Below the pieces are notes generated by a model. The model was not told the origin of the DNA. It worked only from the letters and a program-made list of their open reading frames with translations, and searched no databases. The translations under genes were made by a program, and so were the position numbers. From Anaerolineae bacterium (GTDB lineage Bacteria > Chloroflexota > Anaerolineae > Aggregatilineales > Phototrophicaceae), in NCBI GenBank assembly GCA_022822545.1, contig JAJEBE010000028.1:1-46526 (forward strand): a stretch of 46,526 nt of DNA. Reading direction: 5' to 3'. How positions within the stretch are numbered: position 1 is the first letter of the stretch; every line of letters begins with the position of its first letter. Positions 1-7,962 of the stretch are shown here, piece after piece.

Positions 1-1590
1 ATGTGTCATGCCCGCGTCGTCCGTCCGCCCGGCTATCAGGCGCGTCTCGTCAGCCTGAACCGCGATGAACTCTTGGCGCTGCCCGGCGTCGTGACGCTGG
101 TTCAAGACGGCTCGTTCATCGCTGTCGTCGCCGAGCGCGAAGAACAAGCGATCGCGGCCGCTGAAAGGGCGCGGGCCGCCGCTGCCTGGACTTTCGCGCA
201 AGAGTTGCCGTCCGCCGACGAGACCTATCGCGAGCTTCAAAGCAGGCCGGCGCAATCCAATCTGGTCGTGGACGGCACTGTCGTCGATGATCCCATCCCG
301 CCCCGGCAAGCGCCGTCCGCCGCGCAAGGCGTCCTGCGCGCGACGTATACGAGGCCCTTCCAAATGCACGCCTCTTTGGGTCCATCGGCCGCCGCCGCGC
401 TTTGGGAGAATGACCGGCTCACCGTCTGGTCGCATAGTCAAGCGGTCTTCACGCTGCGCGGCGCGCTGGCGCAGGCGCTGGGCCTGGAGGAAGCGCAAAT
501 CCGCGTCATACACCGCGAGGGCGCCGGCTGCTATGGCCACAACGGCGCCGACGATGTCGCTCTCGACGCGGCGCTGGTGGCGCGGGCGTTGCCTGGCAGG
601 CCGATCTCGCTCAAATGGTCGCGCCGGGACGAGCATGCCTGGGAACCTTATGGCTCGGCGATGCTGCTGGAATTGCAAGCCAGCTTGTCGGGCGATGGCG
701 CCATCGGCGACTGGAATCACGAGGTCTGGAGCTATGCCCATTCGACGCGCCCCGCCGTCGGCTTGGAGACATCCGGTCTCCTCGCGGCCTGGCACCTGGA
801 GCAGCCATTCGCGCGGCAGCAGCCAAGGCCCATGGGCGGCTATCATTCCGGCGCCCATCGCAACGCCGACCCCATCTATGATTTCCCGCGGAAGCGGGTC
901 GTCCGCCACGCCGCCGCCGATAGCCCGCTGCGCGTTTCCGCCTTGCGCAGCCTGGGCGCCTACGCGAATATCTTCGCCATCGAATCCTTCATGGATGAAC
1001 TGGCGGCCGCCGCCGGCGCCGATCCATTTGACTTCCGTCTGCGCCACCTGCGCGATGAACGGGCGCGGGCCGTCCTCCAGGCCGCGGCTGACAAAGCCAA
1101 CTGGACTTCCCGCGAGGCCGCCAAAGCCGATGACGAGGGCTGGGGCCTGGCGCTGGCGCAGTACAAGAATTTGCAGTGCTACTGCGCCATCGTCGTCAAG
1201 CTGCGCGTGGATCGTGAGTGCGGAGCCATCGAGTTCAAGCGTGTTATTATCGCCGCCGACGCCGGCCAGGTTGTCAATCCCGATGGTTTGAGCAACCAGC
1301 TCGAAGGCGGTTTTGCGCAGGCCGCCAGTTGGACGCTGTTTGAAGAAGTCAAGTTCGACGCGCGCGGCATCACCAGCGTGGATTGGGAGACTTACCCGAT
1401 TTTGGCTTTCGGGGCCGCGCCAATAATCGAGACGGTCATCATCAATCGCGTGGACTCGCCTTTCCTCGGCGCGGGGGAAGCGGCGCAGAATCCGACGCCC
1501 GCCGCCATCGCCAATGCGATATATGATGCGGTCGGCTTGCGCTTGCGGGATATCCCGTTCAGGCCGGAGAAGGTTCTGGCGGGGCTGTGA
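1..1590 (+). CDS. Molybdopterin-binding subunit of a xanthine dehydrogenase/isoquinoline oxidoreductase-type hydroxylase (5'-truncated)
   Basis: This is the large molybdenum-cofactor subunit of a xanthine dehydrogenase/aldehyde oxidase family enzyme, which hydroxylates a heterocycle or aldehyde with water as oxygen donor. The visible 529 residues begin with an MCHARVVRPP segment, which in family members follows roughly 200 residues of upstream sequence, so the first ATG is probably internal and the gene starts before the window. Late in the protein the LGAGEAAQNP segment contains the expected catalytic Glu (about residue 493), and a QLEGGFAQAASWTLFEEV-like stretch (about 436-453) resembles IorB/isoquinoline 1-oxidoreductase members more than classical xanthine dehydrogenase. 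The partner FAD and 2Fe-2S subunits would lie upstream, outside the window. The substrate cannot be told. The family call is sure; the subtype is an inference. Confidence 0.88.
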   Translation: MCHARVVRPPGYQARLVSLNRDELLALPGVVTLVQDGSFIAVVAEREEQAIAAAERARAAAAWTFAQELPSADETYRELQSRPAQSNLVVDGTVVDDPIPPRQAPSAAQGVLRATYTRPFQMHASLGPSAAAALWENDRLTVWSHSQAVFTLRGALAQALGLEEAQIRVIHREGAGCYGHNGADDVALDAALVARALPGRPISLKWSRRDEHAWEPYGSAMLLELQASLSGDGAIGDWNHEVWSYAHSTRPAVGLETSGLLAAWHLEQPFARQQPRPMGGYHSGAHRNADPIYDFPRKRVVRHAAADSPLRVSALRSLGAYANIFAIESFMDELAAAAGADPFDFRLRHLRDERARAVLQAAADKANWTSREAAKADDEGWGLALAQYKNLQCYCAIVVKLRVDRECGAIEFKRVIIAADAGQVVNPDGLSNQLEGGFAQAASWTLFEEVKFDARGITSVDWETYPILAFGAAPIIETVIINRVDSPFLGAGEAAQNPTPAAIANAIYDAVGLRLRDIPFRPEKVLAGL

Positions 1591-1683
1591 CGAACCCTCA
1601 TCCCCCCATTGAGAGCTGAGGAGTGGAGGCCTAAGCGTCAGGCTAGATTGCGAGCCCAGGATCGATAAATTATGCTCTAAAGT

Positions 1684-1710
1684 TCGGGCGACCCACCGGG
1701 TCGCCCCTAC
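1684..1710 (-). repeat. REP-like hairpin, copy 1
   Basis: Perfect 9-bp stem GGGCGACCC/GGGTCGCCC (1686-1694 and 1698-1706) with a 3-base loop, followed by CTAC at 1707-1710. Read on the minus strand this is GTAG directly 5' of the hairpin, the arrangement typical of REP elements mobilised by RAYT transposases. Confidence 0.75.
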
Positions 1711-1732
1711 GTATTCCAAGAAATGGACAATT

Positions 1733-1756
1733 GTAGGGGTCAGCCAGTGGCTGACC
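1733..1756 (+). repeat. REP-like hairpin, copy 2, opposite orientation
   Basis: GTAG at 1733-1736 precedes an 8-bp perfect stem GGTCAGCC/GGCTGACC (1738-1745 and 1749-1756) with loop AGT. It has the same foot sequence and geometry as the other copies but a different stem sequence. It faces copy 1 with 22 bases between their CTAC and GTAG ends. Confidence 0.6.
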
Positions 1757-1835
1757 AGCTGCCCGAAGACTCCATTTTCTCAACCATGTCGGCTCCTCAG
1801 CCTATTGAGACGGAAGAGGGATTTAGGGTGAGGGG

Positions 1836-3089
1836 TTAATTCTCCAACCGAATCACCGTCACATGCTCGTTCGGCGCGGCGGCGGGGCCCAGGAGGACCG
1901 TGCTGTTTTCTTCGTGACTCAGGGCGAGCGGCGCATCCACAGCCGCATCCAGCCAGGCTGCGCGCTGGACATCCAGTTGAGGCAGGACAAAGCGTCCATT
2001 CGCCCGCCAGTCAAAGACATGCAGGTAGATCGCAGCGCCCTTCCGCGTCGTCCGGCACCAGTCCAGGCCCTGAATTGGTCCCGGCGTCGTGCCGTAGATC
2101 GCCTCGCCATGCGCGTCCAGCCAGGCGCCTATGGCCCGCAAGCGCTCAACGCTGGGATCGGGAATCGCGCCCTCGGCATCGGGACCGATATTCAGCAGGT
2201 AGTTCCCGCCTTTGCTGACGATATCGACCAGGTTCTGGATCAACTGCGTCGTCGACTTCCAGTTGTGATCGTGGGTCTTGAAGCCCCAGGTATCGTTGAT
2301 GGTGGCCGGCGTCTCCCAATCGATCTCGGCTTGCAGATCCGGCGGGATGGCGTTGTCCTGGGCGGTGGCGTAATCGCCCAGCTTGTTGCCCAGCCGTCCG
2401 CAAACCAGGCAATCCGGCTGCAGCTCATGCACCAGCTCCAGCAGTTCCTGGCTTTGATGCCGGGCGATGATCCGCGGTGTATCGAACCAGATGATGGCGA
2501 TCGGTCCGTAATTATTCAGGATTTCCCGCACTTGCGGCTTGACGTAGTTGTCGATGTAATCGGCGAAATCCTGCTCGTCTTCGTTGAAATCCCAGGTATT
2601 GCCGAAGCCATCGGGATGATGCCAATCCTGGGTCTGCGAATAATACAGCCCGAGCTTGATGCCCTCGCGCGCGCAAGCCTCCGCCAGGTCCTTCAAGATG
2701 TCTTTTCCATAGGGCGTGGCATCGACGATGTTGTAGTTGGTCTCGGCGCTGCCGTACAGGCAGAAGCCATCGTGATGTTTCGAGGTCAGGACGATGTATT
2801 TCTGGCCCGCCTGTTTCGCCAGTTTGACGATCTCGTCAGCATCGTATTTGACCGGGTTGAACTGCCCCGCCAATGGCTCATACTCCGCGATTGGGATCTC
2901 GGCGCGCAGCATGATCCACTCGCCGATGCCGGGGATGTGCTCGTCCTTCCAGACGCCGGCCGGGATGGCGTATAGGCCCCAATGAATGAACATGCCGAAC
3001 TTGGCCTGGCGCCACCAATCCAGGCGCGGGTCTTGATTGGCGCCGGGTCGCTGTCCGCGTTCGGGTTTGAAATATTCGATTTCGGTCAT
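1836..3089 (-). CDS. Alpha-L-fucosidase, GH29 (first of four)
   Basis: The enzyme releases terminal alpha-L-fucose from glycans by a retaining mechanism. The 417-residue protein shows the GH29 signature from the start: AKFGMFIHWGLY (29-40), SKHHDGFCLY (103-112, substrate-binding His pair) and AIIWFDTP (198-205), with Asp203 the expected nucleophile. The family's SKGGNYLLNIGPDAEG segment follows near residue 300, then a short C-terminal beta domain. There is no signal peptide, so it should act in the cytoplasm. It is followed on the same strand, further from its start, by the second fucosidase gene upstream (3268-4698), separated by a repeat-filled gap. It is the shortest of the four GH29 proteins here and clearly a different subgroup from its neighbour. 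The acid/base residue cannot be picked by eye. Confidence 0.93.
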   Translation of the reverse strand: MTEIEYFKPERGQRPGANQDPRLDWWRQAKFGMFIHWGLYAIPAGVWKDEHIPGIGEWIMLRAEIPIAEYEPLAGQFNPVKYDADEIVKLAKQAGQKYIVLTSKHHDGFCLYGSAETNYNIVDATPYGKDILKDLAEACAREGIKLGLYYSQTQDWHHPDGFGNTWDFNEDEQDFADYIDNYVKPQVREILNNYGPIAIIWFDTPRIIARHQSQELLELVHELQPDCLVCGRLGNKLGDYATAQDNAIPPDLQAEIDWETPATINDTWGFKTHDHNWKSTTQLIQNLVDIVSKGGNYLLNIGPDAEGAIPDPSVERLRAIGAWLDAHGEAIYGTTPGPIQGLDWCRTTRKGAAIYLHVFDWRANGRFVLPQLDVQRAAWLDAAVDAPLALSHEENSTVLLGPAAAPNEHVTVIRLEN

Positions 3090-3114
3090 TTTGCGCTGTC
3101 CTTTTCACTTCTTA

Positions 3115-3239
3115 TGTAAAACCAAGTCAGTCATGCGAGAATTGATATGTAGCGGTGGCGCAGGCGGGCGACCCGCCGGGTCGCCCCTACCGGTTGAGAA
3201 ATTGTGGGCTGGTAATTTGTAAGCGTCTATTGGTCTTAA
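3115..3239. mobile_element. MITE-like repeat copy A, with REP hairpin
   Basis: The left end TGTAAAACCAAGTCAGTCAT (from 3115) matches the left end of the copy at 17747. The REP-like hairpin lies at 3166-3190 (stem GGGCGACCC/GGGTCGCCC, then CTAC). The right end (CTATTGGTCTTAAG, to about 3239) is only weakly similar to other right ends, so the outer limit is approximate. It sits between two fucosidase genes. Confidence 0.55.
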
Positions 3240-3267
3240 GCCAAGCACTCTTGTCGAAGCAACGGGC

Positions 3268-4698
3268 TTAGCCAGTCAGCTCGATGGCATAGGCGCAGAC
3301 GTGGTCGCAGGGCAGCTCCGCCGGCACGGACAAGCGCAAGCCGCCATCGTCTTGCGAGCAGGCAATCGCCTCGTCCGAGCCCAAGATGCGCGCGCCCGTT
3401 ACAGCGACATCGCTCAGCGAGGTGATGACCGCCTCGCCTTGGGGCGGCGCCAGCAAAAATGCGTACAGGGTATTGCCCTTGCGCGTGAAACGGATGTCGG
3501 CCGGCGTGAAGGCCTCCCGCGCCGTATCGGTGAAGGCGCCCTCCGGCACCGGCGTCGGACCCTCGCCGAAGACGGTCCAGGGACGGGTTTCGTAGATGCC
3601 TTCGCCATTAACCGCCAGCCAGCGCCCGATCTCCCGCAGCATCTCTTGTTCGACTTCGGGAATCGTGCCATCGGCGCGGGGACCCACATTCAGCAGCAGC
3701 GCGCCGTTCTTGCTCGCGATATCGACCAAATCGGCGATGATGTCGCCGGCCGTCTTGTACTCGTGATTGTCGATGTAGCCCCAGGAATTCTTCGAGACTG
3801 AGGTGTCGTTCTGCCAGAAGAACTTGCGGATATCGCTCAGTTGCCCGCGCTCGATATCGAAGACGGCCACGCCTTCGGGATAGGAATCGTATTTGTGGTT
3901 GATGGCGACGCCTAGCCCCCATTGCTCGCCGCGGTTGTAATAATGGGCGGCGAAGCGCTGCAGGTAGGGCTCGAAGACGACCTGCTCGATCCACCAATCG
4001 AACCAGACGACCTGGGGCTGATATTTGTCCACCAGCTCGCAGCAGCGAGCCAGCCAGTCTTCCAGGAACTTGGCGTCGGGGCGCGGGGTCCAATCTTTTT
4101 TCTTCCACTCTTCGCGATTGGACTTGTCTTTGGATGCTTCCACGGCGGGTCCGTAGAGACCGTCATTGGCGGGATCCTGCACATCGGAGGGGAAGCCGCG
4201 CCCGCCATCGAAGAACCACCAATGCTCGGCGCGGTGAGAGGAGACGGCGAAGACCATATCCTGGGCGCGCACCGCCTCAGCCAGTTCGCCGCAGATATCG
4301 CGCTTCGGTCCCATCTTGGCGGCGCACCAGTCGGTCAGGTCGCTGTCGTACATAGCGAAGCCGTCATGATGTTCGGCTACGGGCATGACGAAGCGGGCGC
4401 CGGAATCCTTGAATAGCTGGGCCCATTCCGCCGCATTGAACTTCTCCGCGGTCAGCATGGGGATGAAGTCCTTGTAGCCGAACTCGGTATGCTCGCCCCA
4501 GGTTGCCCGGTGGTGCTCGAAGGCGGGGTCGTCGCGCAAGTACATCCGCCGCGGGTACCATTCGTTGCCGAAGGCGGGCACGCAATAGGGTCCCCAATGG
4601 ATGAAGATGCCGAACTTGGCATCCATGTACCATTGGGGGATTTCGTATTGGCTCAGTGATTCCCAGGTGGGTTCATATTTGCCGCTTGCAATCGTCAT
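3268..4698 (-). CDS. Alpha-L-fucosidase, GH29 (second of four)
   Basis: A 476-residue GH29 enzyme predicted to remove alpha-L-fucose from glycans. Visible motifs are AKFGIFIHWGPY (27-38), GNEWYPRRMY (44-53), AEHHDGFAMY (108-117) and VVWFDWWIEQ (230-239), with Asp234 as expected nucleophile. SKNGALLLNVGPRADG follows near residue 336, and a C-terminal beta-sandwich-like region of about 100 residues ends the protein. There is no signal peptide. It shares the GNEWY insertion and the overall layout with the fucosidase at 11711-13165, so these two belong to one GH29 subgroup, while the genes at 1836 and 16291 belong to others. It is divergent from the aldo/keto reductase at 4852, so the 153-bp gap between them should hold promoters for both. 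Confidence 0.93.
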   Translation of the reverse strand: MTIASGKYEPTWESLSQYEIPQWYMDAKFGIFIHWGPYCVPAFGNEWYPRRMYLRDDPAFEHHRATWGEHTEFGYKDFIPMLTAEKFNAAEWAQLFKDSGARFVMPVAEHHDGFAMYDSDLTDWCAAKMGPKRDICGELAEAVRAQDMVFAVSSHRAEHWWFFDGGRGFPSDVQDPANDGLYGPAVEASKDKSNREEWKKKDWTPRPDAKFLEDWLARCCELVDKYQPQVVWFDWWIEQVVFEPYLQRFAAHYYNRGEQWGLGVAINHKYDSYPEGVAVFDIERGQLSDIRKFFWQNDTSVSKNSWGYIDNHEYKTAGDIIADLVDIASKNGALLLNVGPRADGTIPEVEQEMLREIGRWLAVNGEGIYETRPWTVFGEGPTPVPEGAFTDTAREAFTPADIRFTRKGNTLYAFLLAPPQGEAVITSLSDVAVTGARILGSDEAIACSQDDGGLRLSVPAELPCDHVCAYAIELTG

Positions 4699-4749
4699 AT
4701 TGTCCTGCTCCTCAGGCCCGCTCGGTATTCAATTCGTTGCCACAGATTG

Positions 4750-4784
4750 GCGCATGCAATATACTTGCGCAGGTAAAACCGGTT
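4750..4784. promoter_or_regulatory. Palindromes in a divergent fucosidase/reductase control region
   Basis: The gap between two divergent genes holds an inverted repeat GCGCA..TGCGC (4750-4754 and 4766-4770) and a perfect AACCGGTT palindrome (4777-4784) with central CG, as is common for LacI-family operators. No clear -35/-10 pair was found. It is a candidate operator only. Confidence 0.3.
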
Positions 4785-4851
4785 GCGGAGAGTCTAGTTT
4801 AGCGATTTAAGCCTGTCAAGCAAGTCAGATGACGGGAGAGGGAGAACTAAC

Positions 4852-5895
4852 ATGCAACACGTCCCATTCGGCAACACTGGATTACAGACGCCGCCCGTCG
4901 TCTTCGGCTCGACCGCGCTGGGCAACCTCTTCCGCGAATTCAGCTACGAGTCCAAACTGGAGACGATGCAAGCCATCTTTGAACATCTGCCGAAGCCGGT
5001 CGTCATCGACTCCGCTGGCAAATACGGCGCCGGGCTGGCGCTGGAAGTGATGGGCGATTGCCTGCGGGAGCTCGGCGTTGCGGACGATGAGGTCATCATC
5101 AGCAACAAACTGGCCTGGCTGCGCGCGCCTCTGACGACGCCCGAACCGACTTTCGAGCCTGGGGCCTGGTTCGGCTTAAATCATGATGCCGTGCAAGACA
5201 TCAGCTACGACGGCATCAAGCAATGCTTCGAGCAAGGGCTGGAGTTGCTCGGCGGCGATTACAGCACGCAGTTGGTATCCGTGCATGACCCCGATGAATA
5301 CCTCGATGCCGCCGAATCCGCAGCCGACCGCGAGCGGCGTTTCGATGACATCCTGGGCGCTTACAGGGCGCTGGGCGAATTGAAGGCGCAGGGGGCGGCG
5401 CAGGGCATCGGCGTCGGCGCCAAGAACTGGCGTTCCATCGCCGAGATTGACGCGCAGGTCGAGCTCGATTGGGTCATGTTCGCCAACAGCTACACCCTCT
5501 ACTCACACCCCGCCGAGCTGCTGGCTTTCATGGATTCCCTGCATGCCAAGGGCGTCGCCATCATCAACTCGGCCGTCTTTAACGCCGGCTTCCTCACCGG
5601 CGGCGAATTCTTCAATTATGTCAAGCTTGACCCGGCTAATCCCGCCGACCGGGAGAAATTCGCCTGGCGCGAGAAGTTCTTCCGGCTCTGCGCCGAGCAT
5701 AAGCAGGTCGCGTCAGAGGTTTGCATTCAGTTCGGCAAATCGCACCCGGGTATCGTCGCTCTCGCCTTAAGCACCAGCAAGCCGCATCGCGTCCAAGAGA
5801 ACATCGACGCCATGGCTGCGAACGTGCCGGCATCTTTCTGGGCGGCGCTGAAGGAGGAGGGCTTGCTGGCGGCGGATCATCCTTATATTCATTAG
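4852..5895 (+). CDS. Aldo/keto reductase, probable L-fucose (D-threo-aldose) dehydrogenase
   Basis: A cytosolic NAD(P)-dependent TIM-barrel oxidoreductase of 347 residues. The AKR catalytic tetrad is readable: Asp53 and Tyr58 in IDSAGKYGAG, Lys86 in ISNKLAW, and His145 in VSVHDPDEY. The sequence style (SAGKYGAGLALEVMGDCLRE, then a long 90-110 loop) is that of the D-threo-aldose/L-fucose dehydrogenase branch, which oxidises L-fucose to the lactone in the non-phosphorylating fucose pathway. Lying divergently from a fucosidase gene supports the fucose role. A GGGAGAGGGAG ribosome-binding stretch precedes the ATG. Downstream enzymes (lactonase, fuconate dehydratase) are not in the window. The family is sure; fucose as substrate is an inference from subgroup and context. 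Confidence 0.85.
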   Translation: MQHVPFGNTGLQTPPVVFGSTALGNLFREFSYESKLETMQAIFEHLPKPVVIDSAGKYGAGLALEVMGDCLRELGVADDEVIISNKLAWLRAPLTTPEPTFEPGAWFGLNHDAVQDISYDGIKQCFEQGLELLGGDYSTQLVSVHDPDEYLDAAESAADRERRFDDILGAYRALGELKAQGAAQGIGVGAKNWRSIAEIDAQVELDWVMFANSYTLYSHPAELLAFMDSLHAKGVAIINSAVFNAGFLTGGEFFNYVKLDPANPADREKFAWREKFFRLCAEHKQVASEVCIQFGKSHPGIVALALSTSKPHRVQENIDAMAANVPASFWAALKEEGLLAADHPYIH

Positions 5896-5916
5896 TTGTG
5901 GTATAAGTCATAAATG

Positions 5917-5946
5917 TTTTCATAATCCGCATCTTTCGGATATAAT
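5917..5946 (+). promoter_or_regulatory. Sigma70-type promoter for the small coiled-coil protein
   Basis: TTTTCA (5917-5922) and a perfect TATAAT (5941-5946) are separated by 18 bases. They lie about 50 bases upstream of the small ORF at 5996, giving it its own promoter after the reductase gene. Confidence 0.5.
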
Positions 5947-5995
5947 CACTGTAGCTTATCAACGCCAACGCAATTGGCTTTGAGGAATGACAAAC

Positions 5996-6292
5996 ATGGA
6001 TTTGCAAGAGCAAGTGACCAAGCATGCGAGTGAGATAGGCGAACTCAGAGGCAAGCTTGACGCATTGGCTACCAAGGACTTTGTTCGTGAGCAAAACGCG
6101 CAATTGTTGAAGGATATAACAGCGATTATTGAGAAGGAAACAAGCGACATCCGACAGGAAATCAACAAGAATCGTGAATTTCGCACCCGTGTTACTGCTT
6201 TTGGCGCTGTTATCGCCGTAGTCTTGTCCATCATTGTTGCTGCCCGGAATGCCCTGGTCGGCTTGGTCAGCATTGGTTTGCTTCAATTGTAG
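5996..6292 (+). CDS. Small coiled-coil protein with a C-terminal membrane segment
   Basis: A 98-residue protein of unknown function. Residues 1 to about 62 are charged and heptad-like (MDLQEQVTKHASEIGELRGK, then a Glu/Lys-rich stretch), suggesting a coiled coil. Residues about 68-95 are hydrophobic (VTAFGAVIAVVLSIIVAARN and onward), suggesting one membrane helix. I chose ATG 5996 because GAGGA at 5982-5986 is well spaced for it; an in-frame ATG at 5987 is too close to that site. The layout resembles small membrane-anchored coiled-coil proteins such as DUF1640-like or hemolysin XhlA-like proteins, but I do not recognise a family with certainty. It has a good promoter of its own and is not obviously linked to fucose metabolism. 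Confidence 0.65.
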   Translation: MDLQEQVTKHASEIGELRGKLDALATKDFVREQNAQLLKDITAIIEKETSDIRQEINKNREFRTRVTAFGAVIAVVLSIIVAARNALVGLVSIGLLQL

Positions 6293-6409
6293 ACACCTCA
6301 TTCAACTGACGAACGGCAACGAAGACCGCGAAGTCAAGCGCGCGTAACGATCGGGCTCTTGTTTCCGCCCCCCGCCGTAACTAACGAGACACAACGGAAT
6401 CCCAACCTC

Positions 6410-7831
6410 ATGCCAAAGGACCGCCCGAACATCCTCTTCATCATGTCCGACGACCACGCTTCTCACGCCATGAGCTGCTACGGCAGCCGCATCAACCGGA
6501 CGCCCAACCTCGACCGCATCGCCGACGAAGGCATGCGCTTCGACAACTGCTTCTGCACCAATTCCATCTGCACGCCCAGCCGCGCCGCCATCCTCACCGG
6601 CACCTATAACCACGTCAACGGCGTCACCACCCTCAGCACCCACATGGACAATACCCTGCCCACCTTCGTCAAGGACCTGCAGGCCAGCGGCTATCAGACC
6701 GGCATCTTCGGCAAGTGGCACCTCGGCCAGGGTCCAGCGCACGAACCTACCGGCTTTGACGACTGGGCGGTCTTGCCCGGGCAAGGCTTGTATCACAACC
6801 CGACCTTCATCTTCCCGACCGAAGATGGCTCGGAGCGCCGCCCGGTCAAAGGTTACGTCACCGACCTCATCACCGATATGAGTCTCGATTTCCTGCGCGC
6901 CCGCGATGCCGAGCGCCCCTTCTTCCTCATGTGTCACCACAAAGCGCCCCACCGCCATTGGGAGCCGGACGAGAAACATGCCGACATGTACCTCAACGAG
7001 GACATCCCCGAGCCGGAAACGCTATACGATGATTACGCCAACCGCGCCTCCGCCGCCGAAGCCGCCGAAATGCGCATGGGCGTCCACATGCAGCCCCTCG
7101 ATATCAAGACCGAAATCCCGCATGAGCTGCCCGAGATGGAATTGCGCAAATGGGCGTATCAGCGTTACATCAAGGATTACCTGCGCGTCGTCGCCAGCAT
7201 TGATGACAATGTCGGCCGCCTGCTCGATTATCTGGACGACGAAGGCTTAAGCGAAAACACTGTTGTCGTCTACACTTCGGATCAGGGTTTCTTCCTCGGC
7301 GATCACGGCTGGTACGACAAGCGTTTCATGTACGAGGAATCGCTGCGCATGCCCTATATCATGCGCTACCCAAGGGGCATCCGGGCGGGAAGCGTCAATG
7401 ACGACATGATCCTCAATGTCGATTTCGCGCCGACCTACCTCGGGCTGGCCGGCTTGCCCGCGCAGGAGGCCATGCAAGGGCGCAGCTTCGAGCCGCTGCT
7501 GCGCGGGGAGACGCCCGCCGATTGGCGCGACCGCATGTATTATCGTTATTGGATGCACAAGACGCACCACAACGTCTACGCTCATTACGGCATCCGCACT
7601 ATGCGCCACAAGCTGATCTACTACTACGCCGATGCCCTCGGCAGCGAAGGCAGCATCGACGAGAGCTACGCGCCGGAGTGGGAACTCTTCGACCTTGAAG
7701 CGGATCCTTATGAGCTGAAGAACATCGTGGACGACCCGGCCAATGTCGACCTGGTGGCCGAGCTCAAAGCGGAGTTGCATCGGTTGCAAGCCGAAGTCGG
7801 CGATGAACGCTATCACCTGGATGTGGATTAG
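6410..7831 (+). CDS. Sulfatase, formylglycine-dependent (S1 family)
   Basis: This enzyme hydrolyses sulfate esters, here probably on a sulfated sugar. The 473-residue protein has the metal-binding IMSDDH start (Asp14, Asp15), the sulfatase signature CTPSRAAILTG with Cys54 to be converted to formylglycine and Arg58, FGKWHLG (about 104-110), and the second metal site TSDQGFFLGDHGWYDKR. The C-terminal WELFDLEADPYELKN is typical of the family. I chose ATG 6410, from which the protein starts MPKDRPNILFIMSDDH; an in-frame TTG further upstream adds no plausible signal peptide. With no signal peptide it should work in the cytoplasm. No sulfatase-maturing enzyme is present in the window. Fucosidases on both sides suggest a sulfated fucose glycan as substrate, which is an inference. 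Confidence 0.93.
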   Translation: MPKDRPNILFIMSDDHASHAMSCYGSRINRTPNLDRIADEGMRFDNCFCTNSICTPSRAAILTGTYNHVNGVTTLSTHMDNTLPTFVKDLQASGYQTGIFGKWHLGQGPAHEPTGFDDWAVLPGQGLYHNPTFIFPTEDGSERRPVKGYVTDLITDMSLDFLRARDAERPFFLMCHHKAPHRHWEPDEKHADMYLNEDIPEPETLYDDYANRASAAEAAEMRMGVHMQPLDIKTEIPHELPEMELRKWAYQRYIKDYLRVVASIDDNVGRLLDYLDDEGLSENTVVVYTSDQGFFLGDHGWYDKRFMYEESLRMPYIMRYPRGIRAGSVNDDMILNVDFAPTYLGLAGLPAQEAMQGRSFEPLLRGETPADWRDRMYYRYWMHKTHHNVYAHYGIRTMRHKLIYYYADALGSEGSIDESYAPEWELFDLEADPYELKNIVDDPANVDLVAELKAELHRLQAEVGDERYHLDVD

Positions 7832-7962
7832 TCACGAGTTAATGTCCTCTCCGATTGCCGCGAGGCTCCCGTTGATTACTATTGACTATATAAGTTTTTT
7901 TCCTACACGATAACCATCATTTGCATGTAAGATTGAGTTGCGAGGCAGAGACGATTACTGCT

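Larger units (their letters stand above)
1592..1838. repeat. Intergenic element bounded by long imperfect inverted repeats
   Basis: The space between the hydroxylase gene and the first fucosidase is framed by two pairs of inverted arms. The outer pair is AACCCTCATCCCCC-like at 1593-1607 against AGGGTGAGGGGTT at 1826-1838. The inner pair is GCTGAGGAG at about 1616-1624 against CTCCTCAGC at about 1793-1801. Inside lie two REP-like hairpins facing each other. It could be a degenerate non-autonomous mobile element or just paired terminators of the two convergent genes. No gene is seen in it. Confidence 0.5.

Noticed and set aside
1863..2975. 370-residue plus-strand frame opposite the first fucosidase
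   Set aside because: No motifs or ribosome-binding site and fully antisense to a real gene.
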